Source of the DNA: Nevskia soli
GTDB lineage: Bacteria; Pseudomonadota; Gammaproteobacteria; Nevskiales; Nevskiaceae
Direction of reading: 5' to 3'
Assembly: GCA_026224805.1 (NCBI GenBank)
Contig: JAMFRN010000008.1
Location: forward strand, 1-41,817
Length of the DNA: 41,817 nt
The position numbers were made by a program, and so were the translations under genes. Position 1 is the stretch's first letter, and the number at the start of each line of letters is the position of its first letter. Below, piece by piece: positions 6,743 through 14,406 of this stretch. The notes under the pieces were generated by a model that saw only the letters and a program-made list of their open reading frames with translations, had not been told where the DNA came from and made no database searches.

Positions 6743-8185
6743 ATGAGCGCTCCCGCCCCTGACGTCGCCGCCGAGCCCGCCCCCGATTCCGCGTTGGGCT
6801 ATTTCCCCGTCTTCCTGCGCCTGCGCGGCAGCCGCGTGCTGGTGGTGGGCGGCGGGGAGGTGGCGGCGCGCAAGATCCGCCTGCTGCTGCGCGCCGCGCC
6901 GCGCATCGAGGTGGTGGCCAACCGGCTCAATCCCGAGCTGGAGGCCTTGGTCGAAGCGCGGCGCATCGAGCATGTGGCAAAGGAGTTCATGCCGCAGCAG
7001 GTGGTCGGCTGCCGGCTGGTGATCGCCGCCACCGACGACCGTCTGCTCAACCTTAACGTGGCCGCGGCCGCCGATGCGGCACAGGTGCCGGTCAATGCGG
7101 TCGACGATGCCGCGCATTCTTCTTTCATCACCCCTTCGATCGTTGATCGCGCGCCGCTGCAGGTGGCGATTTCCACCGGCGGCGCCGCGCCGGTGCTGGC
7201 GCGGCGGCTGCGCGAACGGGTCGAGGCCTGGTTGCCGGCCGGCTATGGCCAGCTTGCCGGCTTTCTGCACCGGCACCGCCCGCGTGTGGCCGCTGCCGGC
7301 GACGTGCGGCAGCGTCGCGCGCTGTGGGAGCGCTTTCTCGACAGCCCAGGCGCGGAAGCCGCACTGCGCGGCGACGATGCGGCGGCGCAAGCCGAGTTGG
7401 AGCGCCTGCTGTCGGGACAGGCGGTGCGCGGCGAGGTGTACCTGGTCGGCGCCGGGCCGGGCGATCCCGACCTGCTGACGTTCCGCGCCCTGCGCCTGAT
7501 GCAGCAGGCCGATGTCGTGCTGTACGACCGTCTGCTGCCGCAGACGATCCTCGACCTGGTGCGCCGCGATGCCGAGCGCATCTTCGTCGGCAAGCGCCGC
7601 AATCAGCACACTGTGCCGCAGGACGAGATCAATGCCGAGCTGGTGCGCCTGGCCCGGGAGGGCAAGCGCGTGCTGCGGCTCAAGGGCGGCGATCCTTTCG
7701 TATTCGGCCGCGGTGGCGAGGAAATCGAGACCCTGGCCGCGGCGGGCATCCCGTTCCAGGTGGTGCCCGGCATCACCGCCGCCAGCGGCTGCGCCGCCTA
7801 TGCCGGCATTCCGCTGACCCATCGGGACTACGCCCAGTCCTGTGTCTTCGTCACCGGCCATCCGCGTCAGGACGGCCAGCTCCAGCTCAACTGGCGCCAG
7901 CTCGCGCAGCGCGGCCAGACCGTGGTGATCTACATGGGCCTGCATACCCTGCCGCAACTGTGCGGGCAGTTCATCGCTCATGGCCTGCCGGCGGATTGGC
8001 CGGCCGCGCTGGTGGAGGAAGGGACTTCGCTCAAGCAGAGGGTCATCGTCGGCACGCTCGGCGACCTGCCGCAACAGGTGACGGCGGCGGGCGTGCAGGG
8101 CGCCAGCCTGGTGATCGTAGGTGAGGTGGTGCGCCTGCGGGAAAAGTTGGAATGGTTCAAGCGCAGCGAGAGCGCAGGAGCTTAG
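6743..8185 (+). CDS. cysG: Siroheme synthase CysG (trifunctional)
   Basis: CysG makes siroheme from uroporphyrinogen III. The 480-residue protein has the N-terminal precorrin-2 dehydrogenase/ferrochelatase half ([26 protein letters not shown] Rossmann motif; [30 protein letters not shown]). The C-terminal SAM-dependent methyltransferase half has [49 protein letters not shown] and [23 protein letters not shown]. Length and both halves are complete. An unusual 20-residue acidic/proline N-terminal leader precedes the first domain. It supplies the cofactor for the nearby sulfite reductase. Its stop codon overlaps the convergent dxs stop. Confidence 0.95.
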   Translation: MSAPAPDVAAEPAPDSALGYFPVFLRLRGSRVLVVGGGEVAARKIRLLLRAAPRIEVVANRLNPELEALVEARRIEHVAKEFMPQQVVGCRLVIAATDDRLLNLNVAAAADAAQVPVNAVDDAAHSSFITPSIVDRAPLQVAISTGGAAPVLARRLRERVEAWLPAGYGQLAGFLHRHRPRVAAAGDVRQRRALWERFLDSPGAEAALRGDDAAAQAELERLLSGQAVRGEVYLVGAGPGDPDLLTFRALRLMQQADVVLYDRLLPQTILDLVRRDAERIFVGKRRNQHTVPQDEINAELVRLAREGKRVLRLKGGDPFVFGRGGEEIETLAAAGIPFQVVPGITAASGCAAYAGIPLTHRDYAQSCVFVTGHPRQDGQLQLNWRQLAQRGQTVVIYMGLHTLPQLCGQFIAHGLPADWPAALVEEGTSLKQRVIVGTLGDLPQQVTAAGVQGASLVIVGEVVRLREKLEWFKRSESAGA

Positions 8186-10047
8186 CTGGAGCCTTGGCGC
8201 TGTTGCGCCCGCTCATCCACATCCTTCGCCCGCAGCCGCTTCTGGATCGCACGGAGGATGCCGGCGTTGTCGAGGCCGCATTCGGCCAATTGTTCGCTGC
8301 GGCTGGCGTGTTCGATATAGCGGTCGGGCAGGCCCAGGTTCAATACCGCCACGTCCTGTTGTCGTTGCGCCAGCAACTCGGTGACGCCGCTGCCGGCGCC
8401 GCCGATGAGCGCGTTGTCCTCGATGGTCACCAGCAACTCATGGCTGCCGGCGAGCTGCAAGATCAGTTCCTCGTCCAGTGGCTTGACGAAGCGCATGTCG
8501 GCGACGCTGGCATCGAGGATTTCGGCGGCCTGCAAGGCGGCCTGCACTATCGCGCCGAAAGCCAGGATGGCGACGCGCGGCCGGCGCTTGCCGTGGGCTT
8601 CGCGCAGCATTCTTCCCTTGCCGATCGGCAGCGGCAGCGCGGCTGCCTCGATGGCGGCGCCGGGGCCGCCGCCGCGCGGATAGCGCACCGCGCTGGGGCC
8701 GTCGTGGTCGAGGCCGGTGGCGAGCAGGCGGCGGCATTCGTTTTCGTCGCTCGGCGCCATCACCACCAGGCCCGGCACGCAGCGCAGGTAGCTGAGGTCG
8801 TAGGCGCCCTGATGGGTGGCGCCATCGGCGCCGACCAGGCCGGCGCGGTCGATGGCGAACAGCACCGGCAGGTTCTGCATGGCCACGTCATGGATCAGCT
8901 GGTCGTAGGCGCGTTGCAGGAAGGTTGAATAGATCGCCACCACCGGGCGCAGTCCTTCGCAGGCCAGGCCGGCGGCCAGCGTCACCGCATGCTGCTCGGC
9001 GATGGCGACGTCGTAATAGCGCTGCGGGAAGCGGCGCGCGAATTCGACCAGGCCGGAGCCCTCGCGCATCGCCGGGGTGATGGCCACGACCCGCGGATCG
9101 TGTTCCGCTGCCTGGCACAGCCATTCGCCGAAGACGTGGCTGTAGCTGGGCGAAGACGCCGCGGCGGCGAAGGCGCCGGTGACCGGATCGAAACGGGTCA
9201 CGCCGTGATACTTGATCGGGTCGGCCTCGGCCGGCTCGAAGCCCTTGCCCTTGACCGTAATCACATGCAGGAACTGCGGCCCGCTGGCGTCCTTGAGCCG
9301 GTCGAGCGCGCCGGTCAGCGCATCCAGGTCATGGCCGTCGACCGGGCCGTGATAGCGGAAACCGAGGGTTTCGAACAGCGCGCCGGCCGGTGCCTGTAGA
9401 CCCGCGCCGGCGGGACGGCGTGCGTGCGGGGCGTCAATGCCGCTGCCGGCCAGCAGCCGCGCGGCGTGATCGCGCAGCGCGCCGACGTTTTCTGAGATCG
9501 ACATGTCGTTGTCGTTGAGCACCACCAGCAGGTCCAGGCCCAGGGCGCCGGCGTGGTTCAGCGCCTCGTAGGTCATGCCGGCGGTGATGCCGCCATCGCC
9601 GATGACAGCGACGACGCGGCGCCGCTCGCCCTTCAGCCGTGCCGCCGCGGCCATGCCGGCGGCGGCGGAGATGGCGGTGCCGGCGTGGCCGTTGCCGAAG
9701 CTGTCGTATGCGCTTTCCTGGCGGCTGTTGAAGGGCGCCAGGCCGCCTTGCCGGCGGATCGTCTCCAGGCCGGAGCGCCGGCCGGTGAGCATCTTGTGCG
9801 GATAGGCCTGGTGGCCCACATCCCACACCAGGCGGTCGTGCGGTGTATCGAAGCAGCGGTGCAGGGCCAGGGTCAGTTCCACCGTGCCCAGGTTGGCGGC
9901 GAAATGGCCGCCGGCGCGGCCCAGGGTTTCGATCAGGCAGCGGCGCATCTCCGCCGCCAGCAGGGGCAAGTCGGCACACGGCAGTGCGCGCAACTCGTCT
10001 GGTGTGTTTATGCGGCCCAAAAGCGAATAGCCGGAAGTGTCATTCAT
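8182..10047 (-). CDS. dxs: 1-deoxy-D-xylulose-5-phosphate synthase Dxs
   Basis: Dxs condenses pyruvate and glyceraldehyde 3-phosphate with thiamine diphosphate, the entry step of the MEP isoprenoid pathway. The 621-residue protein shows [18 protein letters not shown], the thiamine-binding [18 protein letters not shown] then [12 protein letters not shown], the YHGPVDGHD segment, and the transketolase pyrimidine domain with [14 protein letters not shown] and [21 protein letters not shown]. One region normally reading GHSSTSISAALG is [12 protein letters not shown] here, a mild variation. It would normally follow ispA directly, but toxin-antitoxin genes lie between. It overlaps the convergent cysG stop by 4 bases. 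Confidence 0.96.
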   Translation of the reverse strand: MNDTSGYSLLGRINTPDELRALPCADLPLLAAEMRRCLIETLGRAGGHFAANLGTVELTLALHRCFDTPHDRLVWDVGHQAYPHKMLTGRRSGLETIRRQGGLAPFNSRQESAYDSFGNGHAGTAISAAAGMAAAARLKGERRRVVAVIGDGGITAGMTYEALNHAGALGLDLLVVLNDNDMSISENVGALRDHAARLLAGSGIDAPHARRPAGAGLQAPAGALFETLGFRYHGPVDGHDLDALTGALDRLKDASGPQFLHVITVKGKGFEPAEADPIKYHGVTRFDPVTGAFAAAASSPSYSHVFGEWLCQAAEHDPRVVAITPAMREGSGLVEFARRFPQRYYDVAIAEQHAVTLAAGLACEGLRPVVAIYSTFLQRAYDQLIHDVAMQNLPVLFAIDRAGLVGADGATHQGAYDLSYLRCVPGLVVMAPSDENECRRLLATGLDHDGPSAVRYPRGGGPGAAIEAAALPLPIGKGRMLREAHGKRRPRVAILAFGAIVQAALQAAEILDASVADMRFVKPLDEELILQLAGSHELLVTIEDNALIGGAGSGVTELLAQRQQDVAVLNLGLPDRYIEHASRSEQLAECGLDNAGILRAIQKRLRAKDVDERAQQRQGSS

Positions 10048-10107
10048 ACAGACATTATCGTGCCGTTATCAATGGGTCTGCTCATTGTGTGGCGGGAATT
10101 TTGTAGT

Positions 10108-10121
10108 AATGTTTGTACATT
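10108..10121. promoter_or_regulatory. AATGT-TTGT-ACATT dyad upstream of phd
   Basis: A 5-base perfect inverted repeat with a 4-base centre lies 16 bases before the phd start codon, in the divergent dxs-phd gap. Phd-type antitoxins repress their own promoter by binding short dyads at this position. The promoter itself is weak by eye: TTGTGT at 10085 and TAATGT at 10107 with 16-base spacing. Confidence 0.3.
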
Positions 10122-10136
10122 CATGCGAGAGGTGCC

Positions 10137-10391
10137 ATGACCGTTACCACCATGTCTAGCCGGGAGTTCAATCAAGATACCGGCAAAGCCAAGAATGCGG
10201 CGGAACAAGGACCGGTCCTGATCACGGATCGAGGCCGGTACCCCCATGTGCTGCTGACCTTTGCGGAATTCCAACGCATTGCCGGCCAGCAGGAGTCCAT
10301 CGCCGATCTTCTTGCAATGCCGGGGGCAGCGGATGTCGATTTCGATCCGCCGCGAATGCGCGCTCTGCCCAAGCCCGCCGATCTCGCATGA
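10137..10391 (+). CDS. Phd/YefM-family antitoxin
   Basis: The 84-residue protein has the Phd/YefM fold signature: an N-terminal VTTMSSREFNQDTGKAKNAAEQGPVLITDRGRYPHVLLTFAEF segment for DNA binding and dimerisation, and an acidic/proline C-terminal tail that normally neutralises the toxin. The ATG at 10137 follows an AGAGG ribosome-binding site. The stop overlaps the toxin start by 4 bases (ATGA), as in intact pairs. Because the toxin is truncated, the antitoxin is probably an orphan that could still autoregulate or neutralise related toxins elsewhere. Confidence 0.88.
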   Translation: MTVTTMSSREFNQDTGKAKNAAEQGPVLITDRGRYPHVLLTFAEFQRIAGQQESIADLLAMPGAADVDFDPPRMRALPKPADLA

Positions 10392-10555
10392 TCTACTTGT
10401 TGGATACCAACGTCGTATCCGAGTTGCGCAAGGTCCGGGCGGGAAAAGCGGACCCGAACGTTGCGGCGTGGGCAGAAAAAGAGCATTCCTACAGCCAGTT
10501 TATTTCGGTCAGCCTTGGCCGGATTAATGGCCAAGGGGTTTCAACAGGTTTTTAA
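10388..10555 (+). pseudogene. Truncated PIN-domain toxin (VapC/FitB-like) remnant
   Basis: The start overlaps the antitoxin stop. The first 42 or so codons read as a PIN-domain toxin: MIYLLDTNVVSELRKVRAGK, with the first catalytic Asp at residue 6, then an AAWAEKEHSYSQFISVS segment. At about 10512 the match stops, and 13 unrelated codons follow to a TAA at 10553. The remaining two-thirds, which carries the other acidic ribonuclease residues, is missing. The break coincides with an inverted repeat and abuts the convergent hicB. It is almost certainly inactive. Confidence 0.82.
10513..10536. repeat. CCTTGGCC/GGCCAAGG inverted repeat at truncation point
   Basis: Perfect 8-base arms flank GGATTAAT, between the convergent truncated toxin gene and hicB. 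On the plus strand a T-run (10549-10553) follows after a 12-base gap, so termination is possible but not textbook. The repeat starts exactly where the toxin reading stops resembling its family and may mark the recombination junction. Confidence 0.5.
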
Positions 10556-10959
10556 GCCGCTACTTTCTCTAGACGCTCCATTGCCGCCCGAGCGAGAAAT
10601 CCTGAGCGAGTTTCACCAATTCGTTCAGCTCGATTGTCGATAGCAGCCAGCAGAGTTTCGGGAAATGTGACATTCACCCGAACAGCCTTTTTGCTGAGCT
10701 TGGAAAGATCGACATCCACGAAAGCCCACACCCAGCCTCGATAGTCACGCTTGCCTTTAAGATCTTCGATCCGGCTTGCAGTTGGAGCGCCAAGGCCCTT
10801 TTCGAGATGATCTTCGAGCCAGAGCAGAGCCGCCTCTTCGGCATTGGCTACAGCCTCATCGAAGGAATCACCCGCTGAGTAGCAGCCGGGCATATCCGGA
10901 AAGGCCACGCCATAGGCATGACCTGCGTCCCCTGCTTCAATTGCGATTGGATAGCGCAT
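10552..10959 (-). CDS. hicB: HicB-family antitoxin
   Basis: The 135-residue protein has the HicB partial RNase-H-like fold at the N-terminus (MRYPIAIEAGDAGHAYGVAFPDMPGCYSAGDSFDEAVANAEEA, LWLEDHLEKG) and a ribbon-helix-helix DNA-binding C-terminus (RVNVTFPETLLAAIDNRAERIGETRSGFLARAAMERL). It follows hicA on the same strand after a 53-base gap. The ATG at 10959 has GGAGTG upstream. HicB blocks HicA and represses the operon. Here its partner hicA is frameshifted, so hicB may act alone. The gene itself looks intact. Confidence 0.9.
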   Translation of the reverse strand: MRYPIAIEAGDAGHAYGVAFPDMPGCYSAGDSFDEAVANAEEAALLWLEDHLEKGLGAPTASRIEDLKGKRDYRGWVWAFVDVDLSKLSKKAVRVNVTFPETLLAAIDNRAERIGETRSGFLARAAMERLEKVAA

Positions 10960-11012
10960 GATTCACTCCATTGATATATAAAACAATATGCACGCAATAT
11001 GACCTCAATAAG

Positions 11013-11193
11013 CTACAAGCCTGCGTCCTTACGTATTTTTGAAACTAACCCAACGCCTAAATCCTTCTTTGGGTGAGGCACAGTAATCGTGCCCGGCTTC
11101 GTAGGGTGTTTTCAATTGATGATGACTTCCACGAATGCGCACAATTTCCCAACCAATGGCTTTTAGTTCGGCTAGTAGGTCGGCGCTCTTCAT
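11013..11193 (-). pseudogene. hicA: HicA mRNA-interferase toxin, frameshifted
   Basis: From the ATG at 11193 the frame reads MKSADLLAELKAIGWEIVRIRGSHHQLKTP, a clear HicA with the catalytic His in GSHHQ. It then shifts at GGG (complement of 11092-11094) and ends early after unrelated residues at 11029. Removing one G restores the family C-terminus, TITVPHPKKDLGVGL, then SKIRKDAGL, with a TAG at 11013 and a full length of 59 residues. This is either a true inactivating single-base insertion or a sequencing error in a short homopolymer. A strong promoter lies directly upstream. Confidence 0.85.
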
Positions 11194-11200
11194 CTCGGCT

Positions 11201-11228
11201 ATTATACACATCAATACACACCAATCAA
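11201..11228 (-). promoter_or_regulatory. Sigma-70 promoter of hicAB
   Basis: On the minus strand, TTGATT (11223-11228) and a perfect TATAAT (11201-11206) are separated by 16 bases. The predicted transcript start, about 7 bases past the -10 box, falls next to the hicA ATG at 11193. The mRNA would therefore be leaderless or nearly so. This also argues against the in-frame upstream ATGs, which lie inside or above the promoter. Confidence 0.6.
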
Positions 11229-11295
11229 TCGTCCGGTGAAAAGGCCACCCCTCGGGCTTTCTTGTGGGTACTCGGCAGACACCTGCCGGCGCCAG

Positions 11296-11445
11296 TCATA
11301 CCCGGCTCAGCGCCTTTCTCACGGCCTCCTGCTCAGCCTTTAGCGCTTCCCGGCAGCGCTTGAGGAAGTCCTGGGCTTGCCGGGAGAATTCTCCGTGCTT
11401 CTGGGCGTTCCGGCTCGCCCTGGCCTTGCGGGCGTGCCCGACCAT
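11296..11445 (-). CDS. Possible 49-residue basic small protein
   Basis: An ATG at 11445 opens a 50-codon frame with strongly GC-ending codons. Its product is highly charged and likely alpha-helical (MVGHARKARASRNAQKHGEF, then SRQAQDFLKRCREALKAEQ). The same frame is open upstream to about 11520 without a good start. No convincing ribosome-binding site is visible. It could be a real small gene, or the end of a larger gene broken by rearrangement. I do not recognise the family. The rest of 11215-11533 shows no other gene. Confidence 0.35.
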   Translation of the reverse strand: MVGHARKARASRNAQKHGEFSRQAQDFLKRCREALKAEQEAVRKALSRV

Positions 11446-11533
11446 GCACTCAGTCGTGCCTGATGGATCACGATGAGGAAGCGGCTGAGGGCAGCTTTGG
11501 TCAAGTTCAGTGCACCTATGTGTGCAAACAAAG

Positions 11534-11556
11534 AGGGGCGCTGTTTGAGCGCCCCT
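11534..11556 (-). terminator. Terminator downstream of ispA
   Basis: AGGGGCGCT (11534-11542) and AGCGCCCCT (11548-11556) form a perfect 9-bp stem with a GTTTG loop. On the minus strand it is followed by CTTTGTTTG, a moderate U-tract. It lies about 60 bases after the ispA stop. It would end the xseB-ispA transcript before the toxin-antitoxin region and so separate dxs from its usual operon. Confidence 0.65.
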
Positions 11557-11615
11557 TCGTTGTCACCCGTTCCCCTAAGGGTGCGAGGACGACTGGATAA
11601 CAAGCGGAAGCGAAT

Positions 11616-12509
11616 TCAGTGCGTGCGGCCTTCGATGAAGTCCGCCAGCCAGCGTAGCGGCGCCGCGCCGCCTGGCAGCTTGCCGACGACGGTGCGCGCC
11701 TCCTCGAACAGGCTGGTGGCGCGCTCGCGGGCGCCCTCCAAACCGAGCAGGGAAGGGTAGGTGGACTTGTGCTGGGCCAGGTCCTTGCCGGCGGTCTTGC
11801 CCAGGGTCTCGGTGCTGGCGGTCTCGTCCAGTACATCGTCCTGGATCTGGAAGGCCAGGCCGATGTGGCGGCCGTAGGTTTCCAGGGCGGCTTCGGTGTC
11901 CGGGCTGGCGTCCGCGGCGGCGGCGGCCATCTGCAGCGAAGCCAGGATCAGCGCCCCGGTCTTGCGCGCATGCAGCGATTGCAGTTCCGCCAGCGAGATT
12001 TTCCGGCCTTCCGAGGCGATGTCCACCGCCTGGCCGCCGACCATGCCGAGCGAGCCGGAAGCCCGCGCCAGGATCGACACCATGCGCAGGCGCTGCGCCG
12101 TGCCGAGAGTGGGTTCATCGGCCAGCACGGCGAAGGCCTGGGTTTGCAGGCCGTCGCCGACCAGGATGCCAGTGGCCTCGTCGTAAGCCTTGTGCACGGT
12201 GGGACGGCCGCGGCGCAGGTCGTCGTCGTCCATCGCCGGCAGGTCGTCGTGGACCAGCGAATAGGCATGGATCAGCTCCACCGCGCAGGCCGGCGCATCC
12301 AGCCGGTCCACCGGCACGCCCAGGGCCTCGCCCGCGGCATAGACCAGCAGGGCGCGCAAGCGCTTGCCGCCGTCGCAGGCGTAGCGCATGGCTTCGTGCA
12401 GGCGGGTGGGATCTTCGGCGGCGCCGGGCAGGCGGCGGTCCAGGGCTAGCGCGAGGCGGTCGAGATAGGCCGGGACACGCGTCCCGAAATCGGTGCTGTG
12501 CGGGGTCAT
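11616..12509 (-). CDS. ispA: Farnesyl diphosphate synthase IspA
   Basis: IspA is a cytoplasmic trans-prenyltransferase that makes farnesyl diphosphate from IPP and DMAPP/GPP. The 297-residue protein carries GGKRLRALL, the first aspartate-rich motif in HDDLPAMDDDDLRRGRPT, GDGLQTQAF, HARKTGALI, and the second aspartate-rich motif QIQDDVLDETAS. The ATG at 12509 is 7 bases after the xseB stop and gives a typical length. An upstream in-frame start at 12557 would overlap xseB by 41 bases and is less likely. It forms a unit with xseB. Confidence 0.94.
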   Translation of the reverse strand: MTPHSTDFGTRVPAYLDRLALALDRRLPGAAEDPTRLHEAMRYACDGGKRLRALLVYAAGEALGVPVDRLDAPACAVELIHAYSLVHDDLPAMDDDDLRRGRPTVHKAYDEATGILVGDGLQTQAFAVLADEPTLGTAQRLRMVSILARASGSLGMVGGQAVDIASEGRKISLAELQSLHARKTGALILASLQMAAAAADASPDTEAALETYGRHIGLAFQIQDDVLDETASTETLGKTAGKDLAQHKSTYPSLLGLEGARERATSLFEEARTVVGKLPGGAAPLRWLADFIEGRTH

Positions 12510-12516
12510 CGGGGTG

Positions 12517-12789
12517 CTAAATATCGTTTTCGTTGGCGTCGAACGAGGCTTCGGCATCCGGCTGCAGCAGGTTCCGGACGCGCAGTTCGGCGCTTTCCAG
12601 GGAATTGCGGCATTCGCGGGTCAGGGCCACGCCGCGTTCGAACAGTTTCAGGGATTCGTCCAGCGGCAGATCGCCCCGCTCCATCCGCGCCACGATCTCT
12701 TCCAGCTCCTTCAGCGAGGCTTCGAAGCGGGAAACGGGGTCGTTGCCGTCGGTGGCTGGACTTGCGGTGGGGGCGGCTTTTTTGCTCAC
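12517..12789 (-). CDS. xseB: Exodeoxyribonuclease VII small subunit XseB
   Basis: The 90-residue protein is the helical small subunit that assembles with XseA to form exonuclease VII, which degrades single-stranded DNA. The core SRFEASLKELEEIVARMERG, DLPLDESLKLFERGVAL, then TRECRNSLESAELRV is diagnostic. The N-terminal 15 residues are a poorly conserved Ala/Thr/Pro-rich leader. It lies directly upstream of ispA, as in most gammaproteobacteria. xseA is not in the window. Confidence 0.94.
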   Translation of the reverse strand: MSKKAAPTASPATDGNDPVSRFEASLKELEEIVARMERGDLPLDESLKLFERGVALTRECRNSLESAELRVRNLLQPDAEASFDANENDI

Positions 12790-12930
12790 TGGAGGCTGGT
12801 GCTCGTAATGGCGTAGTTTACCAATTCAGGGGCGGGGGCAAATCCAAAACCGGGTGCGCCTGCATCCAAAGACGTGTACAGCCTGCCACGTGCGATGGCC
12901 GGCTGACGAACTGATCAAGGAGTAGCAGCG

Positions 12931-13374
12931 ATGTTGGCGATACTGGATGTGGATTCCGCGGTGGATGGCCTCGATAACCTGGGGCACCTGTCCCATTCCA
13001 TGTCGGGCGAAACCTTCATGGGCCTGCTGATCGGACTGACCGCAGTGGTCCTGATCTTCGGCACCCCGATCATCATCGTGCTGGCGGCGTTCCGCAACCG
13101 CACCAACAAGCAGAAGCTGGTCAATGAACTGGCGCTGAAACTGGCCGAACAGGGCCATGCGATCCCGCCGGAGCTGTTTGTCGAGGCGGTGCGGCAGAAG
13201 TCCGACCTGCGGCGCGGCATCATCTGGGCCGCGATCGGCATGGGCGTGGTGTTGTTCGGCGCCTTCGACGGCGACAGCGACATCATGGGCATCGGCTTCA
13301 TTCCGCTGATGATCGGCGTCGGCTTCGCCGTCGCGGCCTGGCTGGAGAACAAGCAGAAGGCCAGGCAGCAATAG
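12931..13374 (+). CDS. DUF6249-like membrane protein
   Basis: The 147-residue protein has three hydrophobic segments: FMGLLIGLTAVVLIFGTPIIIVLAAF, then IIWAAIGMGVVLFGAF and FIPLMIGVGFAVAAWL. A cytoplasmic loop with NKQKLVNELALKLAEQGHAIPPELFVEAV lies between the first and second. That loop and the overall layout match the DUF6249 family, which often precedes ECF sigma genes. An AAGGAG ribosome-binding site lies 9 bases before the ATG. The sigma gene starts 24 bases after its stop, so the two are likely co-transcribed. Function is unknown; a membrane sensor for the sigma system is a guess. Confidence 0.75.
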   Translation: MLAILDVDSAVDGLDNLGHLSHSMSGETFMGLLIGLTAVVLIFGTPIIIVLAAFRNRTNKQKLVNELALKLAEQGHAIPPELFVEAVRQKSDLRRGIIWAAIGMGVVLFGAFDGDSDIMGIGFIPLMIGVGFAVAAWLENKQKARQQ

Positions 13375-13398
13375 GTTCGGGCGAGCGGGGGGCCAGGG

Positions 13399-13986
13399 AT
13401 GTCCACAGCCGTCCCGCCGGACGCAGCGCTGGTCGCACGCGTCCTGGCCGGCCAGGATCGCCATGCCTTCGGCGAGCTGGTGCGCAGGCACCAGGGGCAG
13501 ACGCGCGCCCTGCTGCGTCGCCTGTGCAAGGAAGACCATGCGCTGGCCGACGACCTGGCGCAGGAGGCGTTTCTGCTGGCGTTCCGCAAGCTGTCGCAGT
13601 TCCGCGCCGACGCGGCTTTCGGCACCTGGCTGTACCGCATCGCCTACAACGTGTTCCTGATGCATGTCCGCTCGCGGCGGGAAGAGATTTCCCTGGATGA
13701 GGCGATGCCGCCCGAGGATGAGGAGGCCAGCGGCAAGGCCAGCCCGGAACCCGGCAGCGGCGTCGAGGTCGAAAGTGTGCGGGAACTCGATGTGCGCAGG
13801 GCCCTATCCAGGCTGTCGGAGGAGGAACGCGCCGCCATTGTGCAGTGCTACTATCTGGATCGAAGCCATGAAGAGGCTGCGTATGTGCTGGGTTGCCCGG
13901 TGGGCACGGTGAAGTCGTATATTTTCCGGGCGAAGAAGAAATTGCAGGTGATGTTGCCGGGCTGGGAGCCGAGGAGCGCTGGATGA
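13399..13986 (+). CDS. ECF-subfamily RNA polymerase sigma factor
   Basis: The 195-residue protein has sigma region 2 (FGELVRRHQGQTRALLRRLC, then DDLAQEAFLLAFRKLSQFRA, FGTWLYRIAYN) and region 4 (ALSRLSEEERAAIVQCYYLDRSHEEAAYVLGCPVGTVKSYIFRAKKKL). A 50-residue acidic linker joins them and there is no region 1 or 3, which is the ECF layout. Its stop overlaps the next gene's start (ATGA), typical of sigma/anti-sigma pairs. It presumably directs transcription of this operon and an unknown regulon in response to an envelope signal. The ECF group cannot be assigned with certainty. Confidence 0.93.
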   Translation: MSTAVPPDAALVARVLAGQDRHAFGELVRRHQGQTRALLRRLCKEDHALADDLAQEAFLLAFRKLSQFRADAAFGTWLYRIAYNVFLMHVRSRREEISLDEAMPPEDEEASGKASPEPGSGVEVESVRELDVRRALSRLSEEERAAIVQCYYLDRSHEEAAYVLGCPVGTVKSYIFRAKKKLQVMLPGWEPRSAG

Positions 13987-14345
13987 ATACCGAAATCTAC
14001 CCAGGGGATTCGTTGCTCGATCTGGACGACGAACGTCTGGAGCAGCTGCTGCGCGAGGATGCTGCGCGGGATGCCTACATCGAGGATGCCGGCTTCACGG
14101 CGCGGATCATGGCGGCCCTGCCGGCGCCGCAACGGCAGCGCAACTACAGCTGGCTCGGCCCGGCGCTGGGCGGTCTGGCGGTGGCCTGGGTTGTCTGTTT
14201 CTCGCCCCTGATGGTGGAACTGCTGGCGCCCTTCAAGGCCCTGCTGCATGGCCACTGGATGGGGCCGCAGAGCCTGCTTGTGTTCGTCCCCCTGGTGGCG
14301 CTGACCTATGGCGCGGCCTGGTTCTCAACGACGGATTCAGCCTGA
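13983..14345 (+). CDS. Putative anti-sigma factor, membrane-anchored
   Basis: The 120-residue protein has an acidic N-terminal segment (LLDLDDERLEQLLREDAARD, then FTARIMAALP) that may form a sigma-binding domain. Two hydrophobic segments follow (WLGPALGGLAVAWVVCFSPLMVELL and SLLVFVPLVALTYGAAWF). Position directly after, and overlapping, an ECF sigma gene, plus this topology, supports an anti-sigma role. It lacks a recognisable ZAS zinc-binding motif (HxxxCxxC). No periplasmic sensor domain is present, so signal input may come from the upstream membrane protein. Confidence 0.7.
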   Translation: MNTEIYPGDSLLDLDDERLEQLLREDAARDAYIEDAGFTARIMAALPAPQRQRNYSWLGPALGGLAVAWVVCFSPLMVELLAPFKALLHGHWMGPQSLLVFVPLVALTYGAAWFSTTDSA

Positions 14346-14406
14346 GGCCTCTCCCAGGCCCGGAAGGAACATTCAGCGTCATTTCTGGTTACTAACTAGG
14401 GGCGCG

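Noticed and set aside
5768-8074. Very long open frame (768 codons) on the minus strand opposite the exporter and cysG
   Set aside because: It is antisense to two genes with clear family motifs. Its product is Gln/Arg/Ala/His-rich low complexity, typical of high-GC shadow frames.
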